NCBI GenBank assembly: GCA_965249005.1
Contig: CBDFLD010000016.1
Span: 310,001 to 374,000, forward strand
Direction of reading: 5' to 3'
DNA: 64,000 nucleotides
DNA from: CBDFLD01 sp965249005
Lineage (GTDB): Bacteria > Acidobacteriota > UBA6911
Both the position numbers and the translations under genes were made by a program. The notes beneath the pieces were generated by a model, which saw only the letters and a program-made list of their open reading frames with translations, ran no database searches and was not told where the DNA came from. Below, piece after piece: positions 18,290 through 26,238 of the stretch; position 1 is the first letter of the stretch; the number at the start of each line of letters is the position of its first letter.

Positions 18290-18712
18290 TCATCTCCATC
18301 CATGAAACACATCGATGAGCTGGCCCGCTCGACCGCAAACCATGCAGGTGATAGGGCCGGAAATCGTAGATGTGGTGTGTGTTTGAACTTTCTCATCACG
18401 TTGTACTTGCGCTTCGCGCGCAGCGATCCTGCCAGAACGAAGCTCGCTTCGGCTACCTGGATCCGTCACGCGGGCCATGGCTCGTCGACGCCGGTACGCT
18501 CGCTGACGGTCTCTGTGATCCAATCTTCCTTCGGGGCTTTGTTGATGCAGGCGATTGGCCTTGCGACGTTGCTTCCGGCGCGCTTTGCTACGACAGCGAC
18601 AACTGCAGTACTGCTGTCCACGGTCACAGCAGCGACAGATCCAGAAAAGCGCCCCGCAGCCGTCAGCTCGGCAAAACCCTTGACGAAAGGTAACTTCGGA
18701 GGTGACCGTCAT
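18290..18712 (-). CDS. Zinc-finger-like accessory protein of IS21-type element
   Basis: A short basic protein with clustered cysteines, FCRADGCGALFWICRCCDRG and QQYCSCRCRSKARRKQRRKA, that look like a zinc-binding module, followed by an Arg-rich helix and SPEGRLDHRDRQRAYRRRRA. It is the first gene of the transposon's operon and precedes istA by 3 bases. A DNA-binding role in transposon regulation or end binding is an inference. I chose the ATG at 18712 (MTVTSEVTF); a longer frame begins at 18754. Confidence 0.7.
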   Translation of the reverse strand: MTVTSEVTFRQGFCRADGCGALFWICRCCDRGQQYCSCRCRSKARRKQRRKANRLHQQSPEGRLDHRDRQRAYRRRRAMARVTDPGSRSELRSGRIAAREAQVQRDEKVQTHTTSTISGPITCMVCGRAGQLIDVFHGWR

Positions 18713-18808
18713 CCCATTCCCAGGGGTGGGAACTGGACAACGGCCACAAATCATGGCAGGCTACGAACATCTGATGGTTTGGTAGCTCTTCCAAAGAGAG
18801 CCGCCAAC

Positions 18809-18839
18809 GGACCCCGATTGTTAATGGCGGTCGGGGTCC
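18809..18839. terminator. Strong GC-rich hairpin inside the IS21-type element
   Basis: GGACCCCGA and its complement TCGGGGTCC flank a short loop, upstream of the transposon operon on the minus strand. It could insulate the transposon genes from transcription entering from the flank. There is no clear T run, so the terminator role is tentative. Confidence 0.35.
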
Positions 18840-18973
18840 TCTTCCACACCCGAAAACAGCATAACCTATTGAGAAAAACTTGAGGAGGCGCCTACGGCGC
18901 CGATGATGTTGAGGCTTGTTATCTCGGCGTTTGTTCAGAAAAGTGCGGTTTTAAGCGATCAGTAACAGTTCGG

Positions 18974-19206
18974 ACTTCGATGGCCGGAAATAATGTGTTC
19001 AAAGTTCAACCCTGCTGGGGTGGTAGGCATCGTAATCCGGAGCCCACTTCAGATTCACCAACGAGTCGATACCACTGAGCACACGCGGCGATTCGGAATT
19101 GTCCCGAAACACGACCGCCACCTCGCCCTTTTCGATTCGAGTTTCTCGAACCTCCCGCCCCTCCCGGGCTGAGCCATACGGCATCATGGGAAGTAACAGC
19201 ACTAGA
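18974..19206 (-). pseudogene. Conserved hypothetical protein, 5' fragment (truncated by IS1380 and frameshifted)
   Basis: The minus strand reads GEVAVVFRDNSESPRVLSG, IDSLVNLKWAPDYDAYH and then stops in that frame; the continuation LNFEHIISGHRSPN is in the next frame. One base too many near 19016-19023 explains this. The other end is cut by the IS1380 element that starts at 19207, so the true start is missing. Together with 15210-15677 this gene has three lesions: a truncation, a frameshift and an IS21 insertion. Confidence 0.7.
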
Positions 19207-21058
19207 CCTTAGTCCAGCGTGATTTTTTGCATGAGGAGGAAGAAAAGCCCTGGAACGTGCGCCGTTACGGGATAAAATGCGTTTGATATATTTACAAGAC
19301 ATCCCGAAAGGAGCACATTCCAGGTGAATAAAAGAAACCACAGAATCCTCCTCCGAGACAAGCAAAATCTTACACGCCGGTTGGAAAGAAATCAGTTTGA
19401 GGACCGGTCCGATCCTATGTTCAAGGACTCCAACACCTACTACGAGATCGCCGAGAGAACGCGCGCCATCGGATCTGGTGGTATCGGAGCCATTCACAAG
19501 CTCGTGTGTAAGCTTGGATTGGACAAAGATATCAACAGAAACATCGTTTTGCTCAAGTACCACTTTCCTTACTGGGAATCCGATCATGTACTGAACATCG
19601 CATACAACGTCTTGTCGGGTGGAACCTGTCTCGAAGATATCGAGCGGTTGCGCCAGGATGAGACCTACATGAACGGACTGGGAGCCGAGAGGATTCCGGA
19701 TCCCACGACGGCTGGAGATTTCCTCCGTCGTTTCGATGAGGATTGGATCTTCGGACTTCAGGAAACCATCAATGAAACCCGAACCAAGGTGTGGAAGTTG
19801 CAGGATGCTTCCTTCCGGAAGGAGGCTATCATCGACGTGGACGGGACCGTCGCCGGAACCTTGGGGGAATGCAAGGAAGGAATGGACATTGCCTACAACG
19901 GGATCTGGGGTTACGCACCGTTGATCGTGACCTTGGCCAATACGAATGAGGTCCTCTATCTGATGAATCGGCCGGGCAACCGTCCCTCTTCCGACGGAGC
20001 GGCCGAGTGGATGGACCGGGCAATCGATCTGGTGTCGTCGGTGTTTACGAAGGTCTGGCTTCGGGGCGACACGGATTTCTCGCTGACGAGAAACTTCGAT
20101 CGCTGGGACGAGCGGGTTGGTTTTGTCTTTGGTTATGACGCCAAGCCGAACCTGGTCGGGATGGCCGATGCCCTGCCGGAGAGACAATGGAAACCGCTCG
20201 AGCGGCCTCCTCGTTATGAGGTCAAGAGCGAAGAACGGCGCCGTCCGGAAAACGTCAAAGAACAAGTAATCAAGGAGAGAGAATTCAAGAACATCCGCCT
20301 GCAGAGCGAGCAGGTCGCCGAGTTTGACTATCGTCCCGGACACTGTAAGAAAACCTATCGCATGGTTGTGGTTCGGAAGAACCTCACGATCGAAAAGGGG
20401 GAGCACCGGCTGTTTGATGAGGTCCGGTACTTCTTCTACATCACCAACGATCGGGAGATGACGATGGGAGAAGTGGTCCTTTTTGCCAACGATCGCTGCA
20501 ACCAGGAAAACGTCATCGGTCAGCTCAAGAGTGGAGTGAACGCCTTGAGGATGCCTTCGGACAGTCTGGTATCGAACTGGGCCTACATGGTCATCGCATC
20601 GCTGGCGTGGAATCTGAAGGCCTGGTATGGCCTGGTGACGCAGGCGCCGACAGTACGTCGTGATATCTTGAGGATGGAGTTCAAACGCTTCCTGGTGAAC
20701 TTTGTGCAAATACCCTGTCAGATTGTAAGAACCGGTCGTCGCCTCGTTTACAGGATATTGGCCTATAGCAAGCATCTCGAAACCTTTTTGGCGACGTTCG
20801 ACTATATCAGGCAACTCAGGTTTACTTGAAGGCGCCTCGCCGGCGGGTGAGCCCGTACCCCCGGCGGAGCAAGAGTGGCGGGCGAAAGGAAGGGCATAAC
20901 AGAGACAAACAAGATCAAGTGATCCAGACAACCAATGGAAGGTTTGTCTCTTGTGTTTCTCTTTGCTTTCCCTGTTACGCACAAGGAGCTGAAATCCACG
21001 AGATATTCGGAAAAGGCAAACGATTTTCCGAGCGAGCTCATACCTCGCTTATTTTGGG
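19207..21058 (+). mobile_element. IS1380-family insertion sequence, type b, copy A (1852 bp), flanks share only CTAG
   Basis: The element starts CCTTAGTCCAGCG and ends ...CGCTTATTTTGGG; the other copy at 59714-61565 has the same length and nearly the same sequence (I see one synonymous transposase difference, T at 19830 versus C). Terminal inverted repeats are weak beyond the CC/GG ends. The left flank is ACTAGA and the right flank is GCTAGT, so only the central CTAG is repeated, in contrast to the perfect ACTAGG pair around copy B. Confidence 0.88.
19324..20829 (+). CDS. IS1380-family transposase, type b (copy A, 501 aa)
   Basis: A complete DDE transposase of the IS1380 group. Acidic motifs are AIIDVDGTVAGTLGECKEG, VWLRGDTDFSLTRNFDRWD and CNQENVIGQLKSG; MDIAYNGIWGYAPLIVTLA and YLMNRPGNRPSSDGAAEW are hallmark family segments. 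The start is GTG 19324 with AAAGGAGC upstream. It is distantly related to the type a transposase in the same window. The protein is identical in copy B. Confidence 0.93.
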   Translation: MNKRNHRILLRDKQNLTRRLERNQFEDRSDPMFKDSNTYYEIAERTRAIGSGGIGAIHKLVCKLGLDKDINRNIVLLKYHFPYWESDHVLNIAYNVLSGGTCLEDIERLRQDETYMNGLGAERIPDPTTAGDFLRRFDEDWIFGLQETINETRTKVWKLQDASFRKEAIIDVDGTVAGTLGECKEGMDIAYNGIWGYAPLIVTLANTNEVLYLMNRPGNRPSSDGAAEWMDRAIDLVSSVFTKVWLRGDTDFSLTRNFDRWDERVGFVFGYDAKPNLVGMADALPERQWKPLERPPRYEVKSEERRRPENVKEQVIKEREFKNIRLQSEQVAEFDYRPGHCKKTYRMVVVRKNLTIEKGEHRLFDEVRYFFYITNDREMTMGEVVLFANDRCNQENVIGQLKSGVNALRMPSDSLVSNWAYMVIASLAWNLKAWYGLVTQAPTVRRDILRMEFKRFLVNFVQIPCQIVRTGRRLVYRILAYSKHLETFLATFDYIRQLRFT

Positions 21059-21099
21059 GCTAGTCTGAAACACTCAAAAAATAACGAAAGGAACAGTGT

Positions 21100-21393
21100 A
21101 TGCGTATGAAATCAGTTCGACACCGCTTCTATGAAATCGTGATGAGCGCAATGTTGATGGTGTTGCTCGTTGGGTCTGTCCAGAATCCAAGCACCGCTCG
21201 GTCCACCCCCTTGGGAGACAAGATGATGACACACCATTACGGAGCCGGGATGTTCTGGGATGATCCTTGCACCTGGGACGGCCTTGCGTTCGGAGTAGGC
21301 ATCGTGGGTTGCGTCGCAGGAAGAGCGTTCAGTTGCGTGACAGCTGTACTCGCATTTCTCAAGGCTCAGAAGTCCGACGGCTGCTTCGACTAA
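21100..21393 (+). CDS. Small secreted cysteine-containing peptide, bacteriocin-like (97 aa)
   Basis: The N-terminus is basic and then strongly hydrophobic (VMSAMLMVLLVGSVQ), a likely signal peptide. The rest holds four cysteines: DDPCTWDG, then the glycine-rich hydrophobic stretch LAFGVGIVGCVAGRAFSC, and a final DGCFD. A GxxxG-like hydrophobic segment with cysteines resembles class II-type bacteriocin precursors, but I do not recognise a family. AAAGGAACAG at 21086-21095 is a good ribosome-binding site. An ABC ATPase gene follows 117 bp downstream on the same strand and may serve export or self-immunity. It lies immediately beside an IS1380 copy. Confidence 0.65.
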   Translation: MRMKSVRHRFYEIVMSAMLMVLLVGSVQNPSTARSTPLGDKMMTHHYGAGMFWDDPCTWDGLAFGVGIVGCVAGRAFSCVTAVLAFLKAQKSDGCFD

Positions 21394-21510
21394 GGTGCTA
21401 GGGGATGTTCCGAGCCGCAGCGGACCATCCTCGCGCTTAATCAATCCAACGAGCTGGGTAGGAAGTCCGATCCGGCTCGGCAACCCGTTTTTTTTCGATC
21501 GGCACCAACA

Positions 21511-22239
21511 ATGCTGTGCATGAGATCTTGCAACCAGCGCTTTGGCAGGCAGATGGCACTCGAGGATTTGAGTTTCTGTCTGCGCCGTGGTGAGATTGTC
21601 GGCCTTATCGGCCACAACGGGTCCGGGAAGACCACAACCCTGAGACTGCTGGCCAATATCCTGGAACCGACGGCTGGAACCATTCAGCTTCAAGACCCGG
21701 AGATCGTTGCTACCCCCGATCGATCCGAATTCATGGCACGCATGGGGTTTTTACCCGATGAACCACTCCTGTTCGACTACTTGACTGGCACAGAAATGTT
21801 GGGTTTTGTGGGAAGTCTGTATCGCATTCCTACCGAGACTGTAGAATCTCGGTCAGAACGTTATTTGAACTTGTTCCGAATCTTCGCCGACCGAGATCAA
21901 TTGCTGGGGACCTACTCTCGAGGAACGAGGCGCAAGTTGTCCATTATCCTGTCTATCCTGCACGAACCGGCATACTGGTTGCTTGATGAGCCTACAGGAG
22001 CACTTGACCCATCGGCTGTTCGCTTGCTAGCGAAGTTGCTGCACCTACATAGGAAGAACGGAGGCTCGGCACTTGTCTCCTCGCACGACCTGTGCTTTCT
22101 CGAACCTCTCTGTAACCGATTGCTTGTCTTGGAAAAAGGCCGTTTGATCTTCGATGGTCCCTTGGATGCATCGCGGCGGTGGCGTAGGAAACACCAAGCG
22201 TCCGCGGGGAACACTAAGACCCGCTTGTCTCCCGGCTAG
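21511..22239 (+). CDS. ABC transporter ATP-binding protein (242 aa)
   Basis: This is an ABC ATPase with Walker A GHNGSGKTTTL (about residues 33-43), a degenerate signature YSRGTRRKLS, Walker B YWLLDEPTGALDP and the H-loop in SSHD. It is of the CcmA/NatA-like class used by exporters. No membrane permease gene lies next to it: the following gene is an oxidoreductase on the other strand. It is either half of a split transporter or the remnant of a larger operon. The pairing with the small cysteine peptide upstream suggests export or immunity, which is inference. Confidence 0.88.
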   Translation: MLCMRSCNQRFGRQMALEDLSFCLRRGEIVGLIGHNGSGKTTTLRLLANILEPTAGTIQLQDPEIVATPDRSEFMARMGFLPDEPLLFDYLTGTEMLGFVGSLYRIPTETVESRSERYLNLFRIFADRDQLLGTYSRGTRRKLSIILSILHEPAYWLLDEPTGALDPSAVRLLAKLLHLHRKNGGSALVSSHDLCFLEPLCNRLLVLEKGRLIFDGPLDASRRWRRKHQASAGNTKTRLSPG

Positions 22240-22401
22240 GACCCACTCAAGTTTGGCGTCCCATTCCACACCGTCTCTGTCCGCGCCTCAATCGCAAAAC
22301 AAGTCTATGTAGTTTTCGCAACCCGAATGGAAACCCCTTCTTGACCGAGTACCGTCCTTCCCGGCTGCAACAAACGGTCGTGTATTTACGGACGGCAGTA
22401 C

Positions 22402-23586
22402 TCAGCCGGCCATTTTTCTGAGCAGAATCCTTCCGGCGGAATGCCTCAGCAGGGCTAGGATGAAGGTGCGGTGCTCATTGAAACGAGCGGTTTTGCGAAC
22501 CAATGGAAGCAACCCATTAGTGCTGGCCAAATCAAACAAGGCCTCGATTTCAGGGTCGGTGAGCCTCTGTGCCAGAAGTCTCAGCTTCCGCTGTGCCTTG
22601 AGCTCTTCTGAGAGCTTAGCCTGCCACCCTAGCTCAAATCTTCGAAGTGAGTCCTCTCCTAGATCGTCCTTGCGCAGGGCTTGGTCCAAGACCTCCGTCG
22701 CAATGGCGGCACTGAGGATACTATAATAGATTCCGCCACCTGTCGTCGGTTTGACCAGGCCGGCAGCATCGCCGATAACCAGCAAGCGCCGGGCATAAGT
22801 CTTCTGAATTGGGAAGAGGGGAAGAATCTTGTGGCGCGGCTGTAATGTCTCTGGGCGCGACAACCCCAACCTGGCACCCTGGTTCGATAGAAACCGAGGA
22901 AAATAGTCAGAAGTGTTCCCAGCGCACATCAGACCAATTCTCGCGTGCGCTCCGTTGGCCCTCTCCACCGGCACGATCCAGGCAAATCCCTGCGGAGCCA
23001 CATCCTTTCCGAGATGAAGCTCAACGGACTCCACATTAACTACAGGAGTCTCTACTTGGGCCGAGTTGAGGTGAATCGAAGGAAAACCCAATCCCATCTG
23101 TCTTTGCAAGCCGTAGGTTGCACCGGATGCCAGAATACAGGCTCGTGCACGCAGCGGAAACTGGTCTCGAGAAGTCTTGACCTCGACATAGTCTTCCTGA
23201 ATGTCGATACCAGTCACCTTCTGGCCTAATTTCAGTACGGCACCCGCGCTTTGCGCCATCTCGGTCAATGATTGATCAAAGCGAAAGCGATCGACGACGA
23301 CGGCCTCGACACGATCTGTTTCATAGTCGACCGTGAGCCCCGAGGGTGCGAAAAAGGTCACTTTCCGTAGCGGGTTCAGAATTGCCTCGCTGGGAAGTAC
23401 GAATTCGTCAAAGGCTTCGACACCGAGAATGCCCGTACAATGGACGGGTTGTCCGGTTACGGTGTGCTCTTCAGCAATGACGACGTCGATCCCGTTCCGT
23501 GCCAAACACCAGGCGGCGTAGAGGCCACCTGGTCCGGCTCCAACAACGATTACGTCATGAATCGTCCCGAAGTTGCGCGTTGTCAT
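22402..23586 (-). CDS. FAD-dependent oxidoreductase, geranylgeranyl reductase family (394 aa)
   Basis: The N-terminus has the FAD/NAD-binding fold DVIVVGAGPGGLYAAWCLA (GxGxxG). The second FAD motif is RLLVIGDAAGLVKPTTGGGIYYS (about residues 266-288), characteristic of geranylgeranyl reductases and related flavoproteins that saturate isoprenoid chains. Length (394) is normal. It is the last minus-strand gene next to the exopolysaccharide locus. A role in reducing a polyprenyl carrier lipid is possible but not shown; it could be an unrelated neighbour. Confidence 0.85.
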   Translation of the reverse strand: MTTRNFGTIHDVIVVGAGPGGLYAAWCLARNGIDVVIAEEHTVTGQPVHCTGILGVEAFDEFVLPSEAILNPLRKVTFFAPSGLTVDYETDRVEAVVVDRFRFDQSLTEMAQSAGAVLKLGQKVTGIDIQEDYVEVKTSRDQFPLRARACILASGATYGLQRQMGLGFPSIHLNSAQVETPVVNVESVELHLGKDVAPQGFAWIVPVERANGAHARIGLMCAGNTSDYFPRFLSNQGARLGLSRPETLQPRHKILPLFPIQKTYARRLLVIGDAAGLVKPTTGGGIYYSILSAAIATEVLDQALRKDDLGEDSLRRFELGWQAKLSEELKAQRKLRLLAQRLTDPEIEALFDLASTNGLLPLVRKTARFNEHRTFILALLRHSAGRILLRKMAG

Positions 23587-23706
23587 CGAGTTCCAGTATC
23601 GGAGTGTGTCCGCAAGTTAGTGTCCGTCTTCCACTGGCGATCAATCGCGTGAAATGACGGCGCTCAGCATAACATTCAAAGCCTGCACGGGACAAATTTA
23701 GGATGT

Positions 23707-24351
23707 TTAGAACTTCTCTTCCCGGCTTTCCCACTTCGCACAGAACGTAATCCAGAAGGAAATCATGATGAGCTTCATATCCCAACAGAACGATCGCTTC
23801 CGGACATACAGGAGGTCCATCTTGAACTTGTGTTTACGAGGAATGTCGCGCGGAGCATATACCTGGGCGACGCCCGTGAGCCCCGGCCTCACCAAATGGC
23901 GCTGCTGATATCCCGGAATACTGCTCATTGGCACTTCTCTGCCATCTCCCATCACCTCGGCTTCAACCGGTACCAAGGCCCTTGGCCCAACGAAACTCAT
24001 GTCGCCAACGAAAATGTTCCAGAGCTGTGGCAGCTCATCCATGGCGGTGGCGCGTAGCCATCGCCCAATGCGCGTCACCCGATCATCCGCGTCCTTCGCT
24101 TGGAGGTTCCCGTACCGCTTGTCGGCGTCCGGGATCATGGAACGAAATTTCCAACTCTTGAAACATTTCCCTCGGCAGCCGACTCTCTTCTGCCCGTAGA
24201 ACACGGGACCACCGTCGTCCAGCTTGATGAAAAATGCGATAACGGCCCACAAGGGGGCCGAGAGAAGCAATCCGAGGGCTGACAAAACCGTATCGAAGGA
24301 ACGCTTCGTCCACAAATTGTGCGGAACGCGTTGCTGCTGGTTACCGTCCAT
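23707..24351 (-). CDS. Undecaprenyl-phosphate sugar phosphotransferase (initiating enzyme of polysaccharide synthesis)
   Basis: This is a bacterial sugar transferase with one N-terminal membrane helix (DTVLSALGLLLSAPLWAVIAFF) and the catalytic block GPVFYGQKRVGCRGKCFKSW, KFRSM, DELPQLWNIFVGDMSFVGPR and RPGLTGVAQV. It loads the first sugar phosphate onto undecaprenyl phosphate at the inner membrane. The ATG at 24351 places the start just before KRSFD, as in short PglC-like members; a longer frame opens at 24513 without a visible ribosome-binding site. It is the downstream end of the exopolysaccharide locus. Confidence 0.9.
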   Translation of the reverse strand: MDGNQQQRVPHNLWTKRSFDTVLSALGLLLSAPLWAVIAFFIKLDDGGPVFYGQKRVGCRGKCFKSWKFRSMIPDADKRYGNLQAKDADDRVTRIGRWLRATAMDELPQLWNIFVGDMSFVGPRALVPVEAEVMGDGREVPMSSIPGYQQRHLVRPGLTGVAQVYAPRDIPRKHKFKMDLLYVRKRSFCWDMKLIMISFWITFCAKWESREEKF

Positions 24352-24706
24352 TTTGCCCTGGTCCCCTATACTAGCAGCATTGTCCTCATTTTCCCCGAGT
24401 TCGGTGACGACCGGGGAAGGATACCCGGCCGCAGGGAACAATTCTCTTGCGGCTTGAGAGAATGTCCGGTGTCTATTCTCAAACAAGAGTCCTAGCCCTC
24501 CGTAGCCAAACATGCGGATGGAAAAACAGGTGACCCCATCTCGAGCCGAGGTATCTACACGGCTTCATTTCCTTCGAACCCGCGCACCGTTCGGGAAGAA
24601 TCGGAATCCCGTTGAGCAAAGCGGAAGCCTGTTCTTGGGGATTCTGTGCGAGAAGCCCAACCCGGGAAAGTCTGAAATATCGGCATCCGGTGACTCGCAA
24701 GGAGAT
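24352..24706. other. Spacer between the sugar transferase and a frameshifted glycosyltransferase
   Basis: No convincing gene is seen here beyond the possible N-terminal extension of the sugar transferase (24352-24513). A short inverted repeat, TTCTCT...AGAGAA near 24443-24463, is present without a T run. Confidence 0.35.
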
Positions 24707-26033
24707 TCAGACGGCCCGCTTCTCGGCCGTGTCCACGACCGAGACAGAGCTGTCGCCCAGGACGGGCACTACAGGCTGGGAGGGCTCCGGTACCAGGCTG
24801 CGGAAAAGATCGTAATAAGCCTGTATTTGGACTGGACGGTCAAACTGCGCCGCGGCACGGCGAGCGTTGGATCCGAGGCGAACCGTCAAGTCACGATTCT
24901 GATAAAGCTCCAAAATCTTGGAGGCCAAGTCTCCGGAACTCCCCGGTTTGGCCAGGAGGCCGCATTCGAAGCGATTCGTGATGGCCGCAACCTCTCCGTC
25001 TGATTCGACTGCCGCAACGTAGGGCCGCCCGGAAGCCAGAATCCCGTAGATCTTGCTGGGCACGATAAAACCATCCAGTCCTGGTTTCAGGGAAACAACA
25101 AAAACATCGGCACTTGAGAACGAATCTTTGAGTAACTCCTTGGGCTGATACGGCAGGAACATGACGTTGCTGAGTTCGAGACGGTCCCTCAGACCCTGCA
25201 GGTCGGCCTTCTTGACCCCGTCTCCGACAAAGACGATTTGGATATCCGGGTAATGGCGTAAATGCCCAGCCGCTTCTACCAGAGCGTCCAACCCCTGAGA
25301 CAAACCGATATTTCCGGAGTGCATCACAACGAACTTTTGGTCAATCCCATGATCTCGCGAGAATGAGTTGACTTTGGGCTGGGGGACAATCGCCGAACAA
25401 TCGGCCCAATCGCGAATGATCAGCGTGTTGTCCAGCGTCGCTCCCTTTTCGTCAATCAGCTTTCGCCGCATCGATTCTCCGAGGGCAATGTTGAATTCCG
25501 CCTTCCCTGTGAGAAATATATTTACTCTTTGTAGAATATTGTTTATGAGCTCACTATTAAAGTCTTCCATTAGTCTCGCCACTTCCGGAAAGATATCCCG
25601 ATACGACATGACCAAAGGGACCCCGAAGCGCCGCGCCCGGGGCGAGATAGCCCGCCAAACCAATGATCGGGGGGTCGGTAAGCGCGACTATCACATCCGG
25701 GCGGTCCAGCCGAAGTCCGGCTAAGCACGCCGACAGGAAGTAGCTCACATAATTGCTGAACCGACCGATAAAGCGACTTTTTGAAAAGCGCGTGCCGCGC
25801 GCGCGTAAGATCTGGATCCCTCGATAATCCTCCCGGCGAACCAAGAGTCCTGGTTGAGGACCGGCCTGCTGTGTGTCCGATGGCAGGAGAGGGACTCCAG
25901 CGACAACCGAAACGCGACAATCGTACTTGTGGACCAGTTCCTCACACAGCTCGGTCAATAGTTGTCCTGTCGCCGCGGTATCCGGATAAAACGATCGGTT
26001 GAAGAACGCAATGTGTGGTCGTTTCCTGAGCAT
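24707..26033 (-). pseudogene. Glycosyltransferase family 4 with an internal frameshift (WbuB-like)
   Basis: Two overlapping minus-strand frames make one GT4 enzyme. The first (from 26033) reads HIAFFNRSFYPDTAATGQLL and runs to LTDPPIIGLAGYLA. The second continues with RRFGVPLVMSYRDIFPEVAR, MHSGNIGLSQGLDALVEAA and the nucleotide-sugar-binding end LKPGLDGFIVPSKIYGILAS. The switch falls in the run CCCGGGG at 25636-25642, where one extra base explains it. Either the gene is a recent pseudogene or the base is a sequencing error; the rest of both halves is well conserved. Intact, it would add a sugar to the lipid-linked repeat unit. Confidence 0.8.
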
Positions 26034-26142
26034 CCAGCCCCCTTTTCGCTAACATACAGATCGACTACTCCCTCTATTTGCATTAGTTAGAGATTTATCC
26101 ACCGAATGGATTTGGAAAGCGGGGGGGCACAGGGCTCGAGTG

Positions 26143-26167
26143 CGCTAGCCAGAGCGCGTTGCTAGCG
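26143..26167. repeat. Inverted repeat CGCTAGC / GCTAGCG in an intergenic gap
   Basis: A perfect 7-bp inverted repeat with an 11-base loop lies between the carbamoyltransferase and the frameshifted glycosyltransferase. No T run follows on either strand, so a terminator or operator role is open. Confidence 0.3.
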
Positions 26168-26238
26168 GGCAGTTGGACGTATACCCGGTTCGGGCGCGGC
26201 AGAATAGTCGACTACAATGGCTGGATAGACCAGAGGTT

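Larger units (their letters stand above)
15684..18967 (-). mobile_element. IS21-type transposon with two accessory genes (3284 bp), 6-bp target duplication GTTCGG
   Basis: The left end starts TGTTAGCGATCGC and the right end, reverse-complemented, starts TGTTACTGATCGC. The match continues through AAACCGCA and TTTTCTGAAC, giving about 35 bp of terminal inverted repeat with few mismatches. The direct repeat GTTCGG occurs at 15678-15683 and 18968-18973. Inside are four minus-strand genes in a tight run: a zinc-finger-like protein, istA, istB and a 120-residue protein. The element interrupts a conserved hypothetical gene and looks intact. Confidence 0.93.

Noticed and set aside
19006..20982. Long minus-strand open frame (658 codons) over the IS1380 type b transposase, repeated at 59471-61489
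   Set aside because: It is a shadow of the transposase on the other strand. It has no recognisable domain and follows the codon structure of the true gene.
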